Positions 53,070 through 64,000 of a DNA stretch of 64,000 bases are shown one piece after another. The stretch's first letter is position 1. Every line of letters begins with the position of its first letter. The notes under the pieces were generated by a model. It searched no databases. It was given only the letters and a program-made list of their open reading frames with translations, and was not told the origin of the DNA. Source of the stretch: Gorsachius magnificus. Taxonomy: Eukaryota; Chordata; Aves; Pelecaniformes; Ardeidae. The stretch covers positions 100,745,311 to 100,809,310 of the forward strand of contig CM067082.1 of assembly GCA_034008185.1 (NCBI GenBank). Reading direction: 5' to 3'. A program made the position numbers and the translations under genes.

Positions 53070-53121
53070 GGGGGGGGGTTGCATCTCACATCATATACCT
53101 ATCATATACCTATCACATACC
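53070..53121. repeat. G9 run and 11-bp tandem repeat
   Basis: A G9 run (53070-53078) is followed by about 2.8 copies of an ATATACCTATC-type unit (about 53091-53121), the last copy diverged. Confidence 0.75.
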
Positions 53122-56100
53122 ATCTGTCTTATCTACCATGGCTGCCATCCTTCTAGGATCTTGCATTTATTCTCTTGTATTTAGTGACCCGTATCAAATA
53201 CTTGCAACTCTAGTTTATTTTCTCTCAATATTTCATTCATTGTGGGTAAAAATTGGTATGTTAGAGGCTTCACCGGAGCTAAGTGACACTGTTTCAAACT
53301 GGAGGCCTAAGGTACATGTAGTGGCTATTGAAGGGAATAATTAAGAGATTAATGGGGCAACAGAAAAATCAGTGCAATAATTTGTCAAGAAGATCATTGC
53401 TAAACCAAGTTAAAAAAAAAAAGCAAACCCTCCTTTAACTTTTTACATTCTTCAGAATCGTGTGAAAACACTTTCCTTTTGCAAAGCATAATGAAAATCA
53501 TGTTTGTATATCATTATATGTGGCAAATCTGTCACCAGGATCTGTCACCCAGCACTTTCTCTCTCTTGCTTGCAAACACATACACCTTACTGAGGAAATA
53601 AACTCTAATGGCAAGGAGTGACAACTCAGGTGCCGGGAAGAGGGCAGGACACGACCAAAAGCCCTCCACCTCTTGGGCTGAATGCTTGCACAGCTGTACC
53701 TTAAAGCATACCTCTGGCAGTCTTTCACTGTCCCTCCCAGTGTCTCCTGGGGCTGGCGAATTCACCTGCCCACAAAGGGCTTTTGTTGCTGCTTTCCAGG
53801 GAGGGGAAAGAAAAGCGGTCAGTCACTGCCCATTCAGTCTGATCAACCTTTGGAGACGTACATTTTAGGTTCTAACTCTTTCTCTGCTTTATTATCAGTC
53901 GGTTCCTTAGATGGCAGTCTTGGAAGCTGCAGGCTTGATTTTAATTTCAGCCCGCTGCCTCCTTGGGAGAAAGAGTAAGAGAACTGCGGTTTCATTCTTC
54001 CACTCATTAAATGGAAGAAGAAGCCTTTCCATCATTAAAATTTTGACTTAAAATTGGAAAAAATGCAAACCTGAACTTATGTTATTATTCTGTTTAAGCA
54101 CTGGAGTTCAAGTGGTTGACTTTGAATGGTCAGTCAGTGTATCTGTATAGAGTGAAGATGTAAAAAGCCTATTATTTCAATTTTAAGTGAAACAAGATTT
54201 TCAATGTATCCCAAACCATATTAGTACATAAAAGAAATACTGCAGTTAGGCCTCTTGTGGCTGTCCTTGGAAGCCCACTTTAGGGATCACAGTTTCAGAA
54301 TACTGGGTGATGAAAAGGGTACAGTGAGCCAGGGCATGCTTGACTCCATTTCTTTCAGCAAAGTGACTTTAATCATTTGAAACTTTTTCCATATCCCTTA
54401 TCCCTTAAATTGTTCATACCACTAACCTAAAAAGCACAACCAAGTAAAAGTGGATTTAATTCCGCATTATTTTTATTAAAATAAATTATTTTTTCAAGCA
54501 TTTTTTTGTGCAAACTGTGACTGGAGCTACAGTCTTGCAAAGAGTTGCACACAAGTTGTCACATTGTGCACTACTCATATGCATGGTTTTGCCTATGGAT
54601 GCTGGGATTTGCAGGATCACAGCAGTTTTCATTAAAATTATGCTTCATCTTTAAAGCAAATCACTTCTAATGAAATTACATGAGCCTGATAGCAAAACCA
54701 CCACCCTGACGGGATTCGCGATCTGTTTTTTTAATTATGGAATATAATTATTTTTCTCTTAATATTTACTATTGAATTTAATTTTGATTTTGTTTTTATC
54801 ACTTGAGCATCCTAAATTTCAGGGTTTCACTAAAATGTGTCACATCATTATAACCCTTATTATGAATTATTCACAGTAATTACTGAGTTGTTGCAAACTT
54901 CATTATGAAATTTAAAGTACCAGAAAATCTGGTGGTGATACTGTTTTACTCCTTGGATGTTCTTAAAATAAGTCAGAGTCAACAGATTGCAAAAATATGC
55001 AATTACAAAGTTATTAAAATGCAGATTTTTGGCAGGAAGCCACTGTAGTCTCCTATGTTCACAGCTGTCTGTTTATAGGAAAACTGCCCTGAGCAGCCTG
55101 TGATGGCTTCTTTGAGCTATTACAGCTGATTGGGTCAGTGCAGAGGCCTCTCCAAGGACTAGGTTCAGTAACTTTTTACCTCCCAGGTTATAAGCTTCAC
55201 TTGAAATTATTTTTTTAGGCAGGAGGGATTGACAGTAGACCGTCTTCTGTTCCCTGTCGTGCTGGTGAGACGTCCGGGGTGCCTCTCCTGAGACTGTGTA
55301 TGTGCTGTACCTATGCCTACACAGATGGTTCCTCGGATTAGAGTGTGGACCACTCGGCTGGCGGGTGTAGCAACATAAATTTTGAATTACACTTTCGAGG
55401 TCAGCGTAACATGCGTTTTCCCCAGTCAGAACTGGCTTTAATCATTGCTGCCTTCACAGCTCTCTGAGAGCGGGGCGTACTGGAGTATTAACAAAGTGGC
55501 AGATGCTTTGCTTGAATGAAGAAGTAAGCACTGCCATTTTACCTTCGCCCTATCTCCCATAATGTCACTGGGTGCCCCAGTTGTTTTTTTCTTTTTCTCT
55601 GCGCAGTGACTTGGGAACAAAAATTGTGACCTACTTAGAGTAAAAAAATCCCTTTCCAAGTTGGTGCTCAAAGTGGTGCGTGCAGATACTCAATGCCATC
55701 GCTGGCAGCCAAAAACTGCTTCGTCTATGGTTTAGCATCCAGGTAGGACCAATATGCGGTGGCTCCTTCTCAGTGTCTTTTTTTGCAAGGTGCTTCCAGT
55801 ACAGGCTTTTGTCATTCATTTGTGCAGCTTCTCCCAAGGAGCAGAGTAAGTTCTTTTCCCCCCATGAGATTGTGAGACTGGCACAAGCCCTGAAAAGGTG
55901 GGGGAAGATTCTGCAAAATAAGGTGTGTAGCATCTTAACGGTAAGAAAGAGCAGAATGAGCAAGTCATCCCTGCTGTGAAACTGAGGAGGTGTTCCCACA
56001 GTGTGGAAAGGTAGAATTTCACATTGTCTATGATAAAGTATAATGGAAGAGCTGCCCCTTCTAAAGCTTTAAAAGTCTGATGCTGTTGGGGGGTTGCTGG

Positions 56101-59100
56101 CTCTGTGAAGCAGGTGCCATTAATATCAATGAGGGTCTGTAATAGTTTCCCACAGGACAAGTGACATTTAGGAATTCAAGCCTGAAATAAATGAGAAATA
56201 GAACAGGACCATTAGAGATTATATTAGAATTGGTTAGTATTATACTGTCCCATTATATATGGGACTATCTGGTAATACTTTAGTTTATTCCTCATATAAA
56301 TACCTTTCTTCTCTCTCAATCAAGTCCAGTCTGTGTTGCCCCAAAAAGTTCAAAACGCGGCCACCCTCTTCATAGATTTTCCTAGCTGGTAATGAAGAGC
56401 CTATAACTTTCAAGATATGAAGTCATCATTTAAAAGTCAGTTGTGTCCTGAGAAACTTGTACAAGCAATAATATAGAAAAGCTTACATTGATATCTTGGA
56501 AGGAGAAAGATGCAATGAAAATCCTAACAGAACCCTTTAGCCTCAGCATTGCCAGTGCGTACTGTGTTAGGAGGAGGCATTTTGAGGTTACCATGAACAG
56601 AGAGAAATGCATCTGAAGTACTTCATTTTGATGGTCTCCAGAGGTATAAGCACACCAGAGGTATGCAGAGGTGCAGAGCCGCGATGTCATTAAACGACTG
56701 AATTGCCCTTCCCTGTGCTGGTGCTCCTGAGCCATCCAGGAGGCAGGCTGGGTGCCTGCATACCATGCAGCAGCTTGGGACTACTTTAGTTTATGCCCAT
56801 AGATATGGCCCCCACAGGCAGTTCAGCTGATGTAGGAGTGGTGAAGCACAACGTGCTTTTCTTCTGCCCTGACCGTTTCCTTGGCTGCAGAATGAAAGAC
56901 GTACAGTTAAAGAGGAGGAACCGAGTATGGGCCTGCCTTGTTCTTGGTCATTTGCACAGCGGGAACTCCACTGATTTCAGTTCCAAATCCTGGTTCCGGC
57001 TCTGTGGGTGAAGTGTGCCCCTAAACACAGTGGTGGGCATTCCCTATGCTGCTGGTAGTCACAGGTTTCAGAGTCCGCATGGGAAGAAATACTATAAAAA
57101 TCAGGACTGGCAAAAGTACTGAAGAACGTGAGGCCACTTCCCTCCATGAGATCCTCCAAGGCGCTTTCAGGTATGATTTTCCTCATGTAGTTTTCCATGT
57201 CCTGAACCAAAAGAACATTAAAATGTGGGGCTGAAGGTCTAGGACCATGCTGAGGCTCATCCAGAGGATTGAGGAATAAAAGGAAAGTCTTTTCTGTCCG
57301 TGGTAACCTAGAGACTGAATCTGCACAGGAGAAAAGACAAAGGGTCAGAGCCTGCCCCCTTTCTCCTGTGCCTTTCCAGAAGTGAGTAGATTTTGATTCC
57401 CAGAGAAAACAAAAAGAGAGAGAAATGCAACAGAGGTTGGGTAGGGAATTTGAGGAGTTCTTGGGCAGGTGGGTGATGATGCTGGAACCAGCGAAATGGG
57501 CTGTGATCAGGGGGAGAAGAGGAGCAGTGCCAGCATGGGTCTTATGGCGTAGGGTACTTGAGAAGGTGTAGGGGCAGACTGATGCTACTTACACATTGTG
57601 TGCTCCTTTTGCATTGGTGTTCGTCAATACAGAGTTAACAGCAGCTTTGGCTTTTAGATACTTTTCAGGATTAAACCAAGAGGAGGAAAGCTTGCTTAGG
57701 ATTAAGCAGGCCCCTGTCTGGGTGCTCTTCCCCATTTTCTCCTGAAGTAATCTATTACTACATCTCCAGAGAAAAATGACCCCAATCTAAAGATTAATAG
57801 AGCAGCTTGTGGACGTTTCCAGTGATGTGTATGAAACTCAATTTTTTTGTCGCTGTATGCACAGAGGTGTCCTTTATCAGCAGATCTCTAGATCTTAAAA
57901 ACTAGGCTGATTATTGAAGAGGGCAGCAGGCAATTTAGGGCACATGGTGTTTTCTTATGACAGAAGCTTTGCTGTGAAGTGCAGTAATTTATGTTGATAA
58001 ATTGCAGTCGTCAGAATGTCTAGATCGCTTCATAGGATGAAATTCTATAAATACATCTCTAGTTTGGGTAGTGAGGGGTGGGAAAGGGGTATTTGAGAGA
58101 TTGGGGGGGAAGATAACTCCTGCATGTGCCATTTCTAGAAAAGTAGTGCAAGACTTTCACACGTTCCTGAAATTGGCTTGTTGTCCCTAGGGTCAGATTA
58201 ACCCAATTTTGGTTTAATGTGACAAGTAAAAAAACTTACTTCCTCCGTAACCAAGCTGCAAGGAAAATGGAAGAGACTACACAGTGTCAAGACTGAGTAG
58301 TTTTTGAATGCTAGATCTTTCATAGCAAAGGTTTTTTCAGTTTTGGAGTTCTGTGTGCGTGCCAAAATGTAAAGCCAGCTTGGCTCAGCAAGGCATAGCT
58401 AAGTGAAGCAAGCTGCCTTCATTTAATCAAGAGACAAGAAAAATTACCATAATCATTGTAAGAAAAACTGCTTTGGGGAGAAAAGAGAGGAGTTTTCATA
58501 CTATGTTATTATTGATGTGTCTTACTATCATTAAGGTTATAAATAAAGAGATTAATTTAAAAGTAGAAGGGCTTTTCTAGGCTAAGTTTTGTCTTGTTTT
58601 GCTTTCTTTTTAAATCATATTAAAGGCACTGGTGGGTCTAGATGTTGTTGTGAGAGGTTACAAATTTCTCTATCCTTTTTCCAGCATGTTATATGGTCAG
58701 AGATTTTAAAAGGAAACCTTTGGACTTCGATTCAGCATAACACAGGCTGGGTACTGGGGTTTTTATTACATCAGTGACATGTCCGTGTGGACTTAGCTTA
58801 AGCACATGATTTAATACCTCTCTGAACTGTAGCCTGCAGAAAAGAACAGCAAACTAGACTGACTAGATATGGTCCAAATTGGGTATGAATTTACCCTAAA
58901 GATGAGCGTGCATATGTCTTGAAATTGCAGTTGTCCCTGAAGACGCTAGTGTATGTACTCAAGTGGCCTGAAGATTTGTACTGTTTGAACCCCATCTCCC
59001 TAGGGAATGATAGTGAGATCTGCCAGCTGTTTTCAAAGCAGGAAATACATTCAAAGTTCGACCCGTCATGACCCATCTTGACTTGTAGATCTTTTGCAAA

Positions 59101-61757
59101 GATGACCCTGGATTATAGCCTTCTATAAAGTGTGGGGGGTTTGAGTTCCAGGATTTTCAGGGGGACATACACTGAAATTAGTCCCATTAGCAGTTAAGGG
59201 GTTTTGAGGGGAGAGTTTGGTGGTTTAGACCATCATGATCCCATGCAGAACTTGTTTAAATACCAGTGTTAATGCTACATCAAACCAAGCATGCTGTGGT
59301 GCATGGTGTGATACTAGTACCTGTAGAAGATCAGAATTTAATCCAAAAAATCCAACGTTTGGTCCCTGTTCTGGGAGGAAAGGTTGTATTGACAGACAGA
59401 CAACTACTGTGCATGTCGTTTCCTAACCTTGTCTCCTATGACTTGGTTATACAGAGCTGCATGCACATACGCAACAGAAGGAAAACTACAGCATAACCTG
59501 TTTACTAATGATGGTAGTTCCTTTAGGCTGAATGCAAGCATGGCATATTCTTATGACACACCTGTAAAACTTTATTTCCAAATAGCTGCAACGAGTAGTG
59601 GTTTCCAGCGTGTCTCCTGGAGCTCTGCAAATGGGTATTTTACTCAGCATTAAGAATAAGAGCAGCTGGGATTTGTTCAGATAAACTCTTTCCTCCTTGA
59701 TGTATTTTAATATCTCCAGTTTTGACACAAGTGTCTTCAAGTTGCTATCATTTCCCCTTATGTTAATTTTTTTTCAAGACTTCAGATTTCCGTGCTAGTG
59801 GTCCAGAACCTAACAGTCTGCTGAAGATAAACTAAACTGGGATGTCTCTGTTGGGCATGTACCATCTCCTAAAGGAAAAAAGTGAGACACGCCAAATTTT
59901 GAGTTGTCTTTCTAGCAGAAGGAAGTTTCTCTGGGTGTTACCTTCTGTTTCAACATGAAAAAGGCTGATAGAATCAATTACAGCTTTCTTTTCTGTTTTC
60001 AGACCTGAACTAAGAAAGCACAAAAGCAGCAGCAGCATACTTTTTGCTCCATATATTGCCATGTAATTGCATCATTCAATAAAAATTACAACTGGCTCCA
60101 CAGTATAAGGGAGACAGGAATGAGAAGCTGGCAGGCAAGTTCTGGCTCACCTTAAATGTATGCATGAGGAGCACAGCATATCAATGGAAGTGTAGATAGG
60201 ACTGGGCCCCGGGGGTTATATTCTCATTGCATTACCTGTTCACAGAATGCGAAGGGGGAGTAGACTGGCAGACTCCTAAACTTATTAACTATTTTCTATT
60301 TGGGGAAGATTAAGTTTTGAAGAAAAACATCCAGTAATCACTGGGATACTATTTATATCATCATAAAGTTGTGTCAACTTAACTGATTTTAATAATGATT
60401 ATTATTATAAAAAGCAGAAACTCTTATCACCACCGCTGCAAACATGCTGTGGTAATGAGGAATTTTCCTTTTTTTTTTCCTTCCTCCTTCTGCTCCTTCA
60501 CACAATACCCTGACTTAACTCATTTTTCCTCTCCTCTTCCCCCCAGCTGTCAGTCACTGTCACATTACTTTGCATCATATGCGTCAAGGAGAGCAGCTTT
60601 TTCCATCAAGTAAGCCAATTCTAAAGCTGCCTTCCCAGAGGCTACACAGATTGTGCAAGCTGGAGGAGCTCAGGAAAGAGTAAACTGGACAATAACAACG
60701 GCTCCCAGAGCTGCTTCTGCCTGCCAATCTCTCATGCATGTATTCACACAGCACTATATATAGGGCATGCCTCCAGGGCCAGAATCACGTCTATCAGCTC
60801 AGCGAGCAGACCTCCTATCCACACCATTAATCACAGTAGGGAGGAGGGAAACAGCTCATTACACTACATCAATGATATTGTCCGTTCTGTCTTCTACAAA
60901 TTACAGGACTTGTCTCAGCGTTGCATTCAGCATCCCCTGACTTTTGAAGTCCATGATCCAAGAGAGGGAACAAAACTTCTTAACAGGAGTGTTTACCTGT
61001 GGGCAACAGGGGTTAGCCAGCAAACTGCATTTAGTGAGTTTAGAGTGCTATAGCAAGGCAAGCTTTCCAAGGGATGTTTTTTCTACTGTTAAATGTTTGA
61101 TAGTGTTCCTTCTCCCTCTCAAAATAATAGCTCTTTTCCTGTTCTGCAGCATTATTTTCAAGCCCCTCAGTCCACTTCCAGTATAGTTTGTGTGTGTGAC
61201 ATCTGTAAGGCATCCTTTATGGCTGACTGACTGCAGGTATATTTGAGTAAGAGCTTCCTGCAGTATTCTGGCCTTCTTTAAAGGTCCTGTGCTTTGCTGG
61301 AGAATCCTATGACTATTTATGGATACTCTTTCAAAGCAGCATGCAGAGATTTATCTGTCCGGCTGCTGATGATGTTAGAAGTCATATAACTACATTTTTG
61401 CTCACAGCTTTTAGGCTTGACACTTTATTGCTCTCTTTTCTGCCTATGTACCTGTAAATGAGCCCTATACTTCAAAATCTGTGTCATCCAGGTTTCACTC
61501 TTGCACATGACGTGACATGACAAACCTCTTGCCGTGTACTGACCTCATCGCTGCAGGGCTCATCTGTATCAGTTCTGTGCAGACCTTCCAAGGCTCTCCA
61601 GCTTTTCCTGGAAATGTTGGTGTTTTCTAAACCCCCCCTCCTGTAAAATTTAATGTCTTACTGGGCTCTCTTCCTGGCTGATTTTGAGGATCACTACAAA
61701 GTGCTTCCCTCGCTCTCGTGAAGTCTGCATTGTAGTGGGCACGCATGTGAGATTATT

Positions 61758-61980
61758 TCATAGAATCATAGAATCATTTAGGTTGGAAAAGGCGTTTAAG
61801 ATCATCAGGTCCAACCATTGACCTAACCCTGCCATCCCACTGCTAAACCATGTCCCTAAGCACCTTGTCTACCTGTCTTTCAAATACCTCCAGGGATGGG
61901 GACTCAACCACTTCCCTGGGCAGCCCTTTCCAATTGAAAATTTTTTTCCTAATGTCTAACCTAAACTAAGCCTGCCTGTT
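61758..61980 (-). mobile_element. CR1 LINE 3'-end fragment (longest stub)
   Basis: Tail octamers CATAGAATCATAGAAT precede TTTAGGTTGGAAAAGGCGTT and ATCAGGTCCAACC. The copy then runs through CATGTCCCTAAGCACC, ACCTCCAGGGATGGGGACTC and GGGCAGCCCTTTCCAATT to TAACCTAAACTAAGCC. This is the reverse complement of a CR1 3' region from another subfamily. About 220 bp survive. No intact ORF remains. Confidence 0.92.
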
Positions 61981-64000
61981 TCTAGAAGGGCACTGCTGCC
62001 TATTCCATAACAGACACAACTTTTGATAGGTGACCATGCCTTAGATTACAAAACAGTGATCACCAAGCCTGATGTTGGGTCCAAAGCTTGCATGAGACAT
62101 ATCTAGGTTTTGAGGGTTACCTTGGAGATACACTGGCCTTTTCCATCTCACTGGGTGTTTTGTAGTGATACATAGCAAATACTCCTGAAGTTATGATATT
62201 AGGAGGAATATGTGCTTGCCTCCACATCTTCCTAGAGATGAAATAGAGTTGTAGGTCTCACTTGCTTTGAGACTTCTGCATTTGGTTAATTATGAAAAGT
62301 GCCTACTCTGATTGCAATATCCCAGGATTAATCTTTAGATGTCTCAATATATTCTTGGGTACTTCTGCTTGCTTTGTAAGCATGTAGACATCGGAGATTT
62401 TTTATTAGGTGTTGTAGAATATTTAGAATAGTAGAGCATAGAAGAATTCAAATGAAAGTATTATAGCTATATTAAATTTTTCCTATGAGCATTAGTCATA
62501 GATACATCCATCTTCTAATGCACTCTGCAGCAGGCTCACTGAAACTATTGGTAGGAAACCCCATAGCAGTAGTTAAACTAATGCTTATAATTTGGAAATA
62601 CTCTGTGCTTTATTATTGAACTGCCTTATTTGAAAGTAGAAATTCATGTTGTTGGATTTTTTCAATTTTAAGCAAACATGCCTAGTTAAAATAAGTCTAA
62701 AAGCAACATAGGAAATGAACTCTCACACCTATGATTGTTCCCCCAGGGTAAAAAGATACTCACTCATACTCGTATCTTTTTAAACTGTACTTATTTCCTT
62801 TTCTAACACTTATGCCACGCCTCTAAGGAGTTGCATTACTCTGCTGTAGATGGCAGGTTAATCAGAAACCTTTCACAGTGCTATTTTTTCATCCTTCAGA
62901 TACTTTTAAGAAAGATGTGAACTGAAGCTGCTCTTGTTGTTTCTAGAGTTAACAGAAATGTTTTAAAGGTAATTTTTAGCAAACTTTGCTTTTCCTCCGA
63001 GATAATTTTGCTTTTGGTAAAATTTTCCGTATTTGCAAAATAAAGTATTTCACATCTGGTGATTTTAAACGATCGGTCAGATAGTTAATGTCTATGAAAT
63101 TCTGCTAGGTATCACACACTTTGTGACTACAAACCAAGAAAGAGTGACAAATTTTGAGTACGCTAAATGGCCAGGATGGAAAAAGCAATGTCAAATAAGA
63201 TCCAATTATAGTTAATAAGTTCGATTTTGAGTTCAAAATAAAATTCAGAAAAGTGGCTTCCTTAGCTATTGATAGGGATCTTTCTCCTACAGTACCCCTC
63301 AGACACTAATAATTAGTGAGGAATGACAAATGTTGGAAGATGACAGTAACTTCAGGTAAGATAAGGAACATCCCAGGCTATAAATTGGTTTTACTTTATG
63401 GAAGCTCCCTATAGCCTAACAAAAAGAGGCTGTTTGAGGATGTATTTCCTTACTTGGCAGTTGCAGCCGTCATGGTCTTTCAACCCCAAGCGCTAGAAAT
63501 GGGTTGGTGTCAGCAGAAGTAGACAAGCTGTAGAGTAGTTGGTTTAGTCTTTTATTTTACATGTGACTACTGGATTTGTAATTATTTTTCCTTCCCACTT
63601 CTTGCAGTGTGCTAGGGGTGCTTTACTGGTAGGTTAAAAGCCAATGTCAAGTCCTCCATACAGTAAAACTGAGAGCCCGTTGACATGTATGACCGTGCCA
63701 CAGCATGACTGTTGCAATACATCTTGACCATAGTTGAACTACGTATAACCAATTGCACTCTTAAAACTTTAATGTCTTTGACTGCACCATGTAGCACTAC
63801 ATTAATTTAGCTGTGCATTCGGCCTCTGCGTTTGAGGGTCAAGAGCTTACATCACCTGGGCTGGGCAGCACCTGACACGGCGCTGCATGATTAATGCAGA
63901 AGCCTTTAATTCCAGTCAGCCCAGGCAGAAAGCATGGTATAGCCCTGCTAAGACAGTGTTCCCTAGAGGAGTAGAAGGAGAAAACATCCCCCCAAACCAC
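61981..64000. other. Intron-like sequence to the window end
   Basis: Unique-looking AT-rich DNA with one inverted repeat at 62749. I recognise no exon, RNA gene or transposon here. Confidence 0.45.
62749..62782. repeat. Perfect 11-bp inverted repeat
   Basis: TAAAAAGATAC (62749-62759) and GTATCTTTTTA (62772-62782) are exact reverse complements around a 12-base loop (TCACTCATACTC). Confidence 0.8.

Larger units (their letters stand above)
45919..61757. other. Intron-like sequence, no gene seen
   Basis: Nearly 16 kb of AT-rich sequence without recognisable transposons or exons. It holds inverted repeats at 46159 and 49693, short tandem duplications at 52236 and 53091, and moderately GC-rich patches around 51.35-51.6 kb and 55.2-55.4 kb. 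Open frames are all under about 125 codons and carry no domain signature. Confidence 0.45.
13876..64000 (+). other. TPK1: Downstream intron of TPK1 (partial)
   Basis: The family's final exon should encode about 38 residues containing an STSNTYDGSG-like motif and end in a short W-containing tail. I searched by eye for coding sequence of TYDGSG, DHPLLW and the tail and found no match on the plus strand. If the gene is intact, this intron exceeds 50 kb. The tract is AT-rich with few recognisable repeats. A missed exon cannot be excluded without an alignment. Confidence 0.55.

Noticed and set aside
55306..55366. ACACAGATGGTTCCTC...GTGGACCACTCG as the missing last TPK1 exon (T-DGS-...-DH)
   Set aside because: The frame contains a TAG between the two short matches, the flanking residues do not fit the family, and no acceptor lies at the right distance.
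60745..60790. TATATATAGGG near 60757 as a gene promoter
   Set aside because: No coding or exon-like sequence follows, and TATA-like strings are common in AT-rich DNA.
1..64000. CRISPR arrays, tRNA or rRNA genes, intact proviruses
   Set aside because: No regularly spaced direct repeats with unique spacers were seen, nor cloverleaf-type A/B boxes, rRNA cores or paired LTRs.

Overview
The window looks like nuclear DNA from a bird. It is mostly AT-rich, non-coding and intron-like. Nearly all the mobile DNA that can be recognised is CR1 LINE, and most copies are short 3'-end stubs carrying the CR1 terminal octamer (CACAGAAT or CATAGAAT on this strand) next to the motif GGTTGGAAGGGACCT...ATCATCTAGTCCAAC. 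That repeat profile is typical of birds. I saw no bacterial-type operons, rRNA, tRNA, CRISPR array or intact provirus.

The only convincing gene is one internal coding exon at 13764-13875 (+). Its translation reads [10 protein letters not shown]..., then WCGLIP, then [10 protein letters not shown]. This matches thiamin pyrophosphokinase 1 (TPK1) at the start of the C-terminal thiamin-binding domain. It has a good branch point, polypyrimidine tract, AG acceptor and GTAAGT donor, so it is a genomic exon rather than a processed copy. I could not find the preceding exon in 1-13763 or the final exon in 13876-64000. If the gene is intact, the window is therefore two very long partial introns around a 112-bp exon.

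Layout: 1-2300 is intron-like sequence with three CR1 fragments. 2300-4250 is a sharply GC- and CpG-rich island. It holds a TATA-like promoter motif set, a short degenerate coding-like stretch (about 2672-3108) and three tandem copies of a unit of about 177 bp. 4250-13763 is ordinary sequence with one decayed CR1 reverse-transcriptase fragment. 13764-13875 is the TPK1 exon. 13876-64000 is a long, repeat-poor, AT-rich intron-like tract with scattered CR1 stubs (25.1, 29.9, 45.9 and 61.8 kb), one ancient SINE-like fragment (25.6 kb), simple repeats and a few perfect inverted repeats.

Most open reading frames of 60-300 codons here are chance frames in GC-rich or pyrimidine-rich DNA. The longest (3331-4242) starts with TTG, not ATG. 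I see no convincing new biological system. The GC-rich island at 2.3-4.25 kb is the part that ordinary intron sequence explains least.
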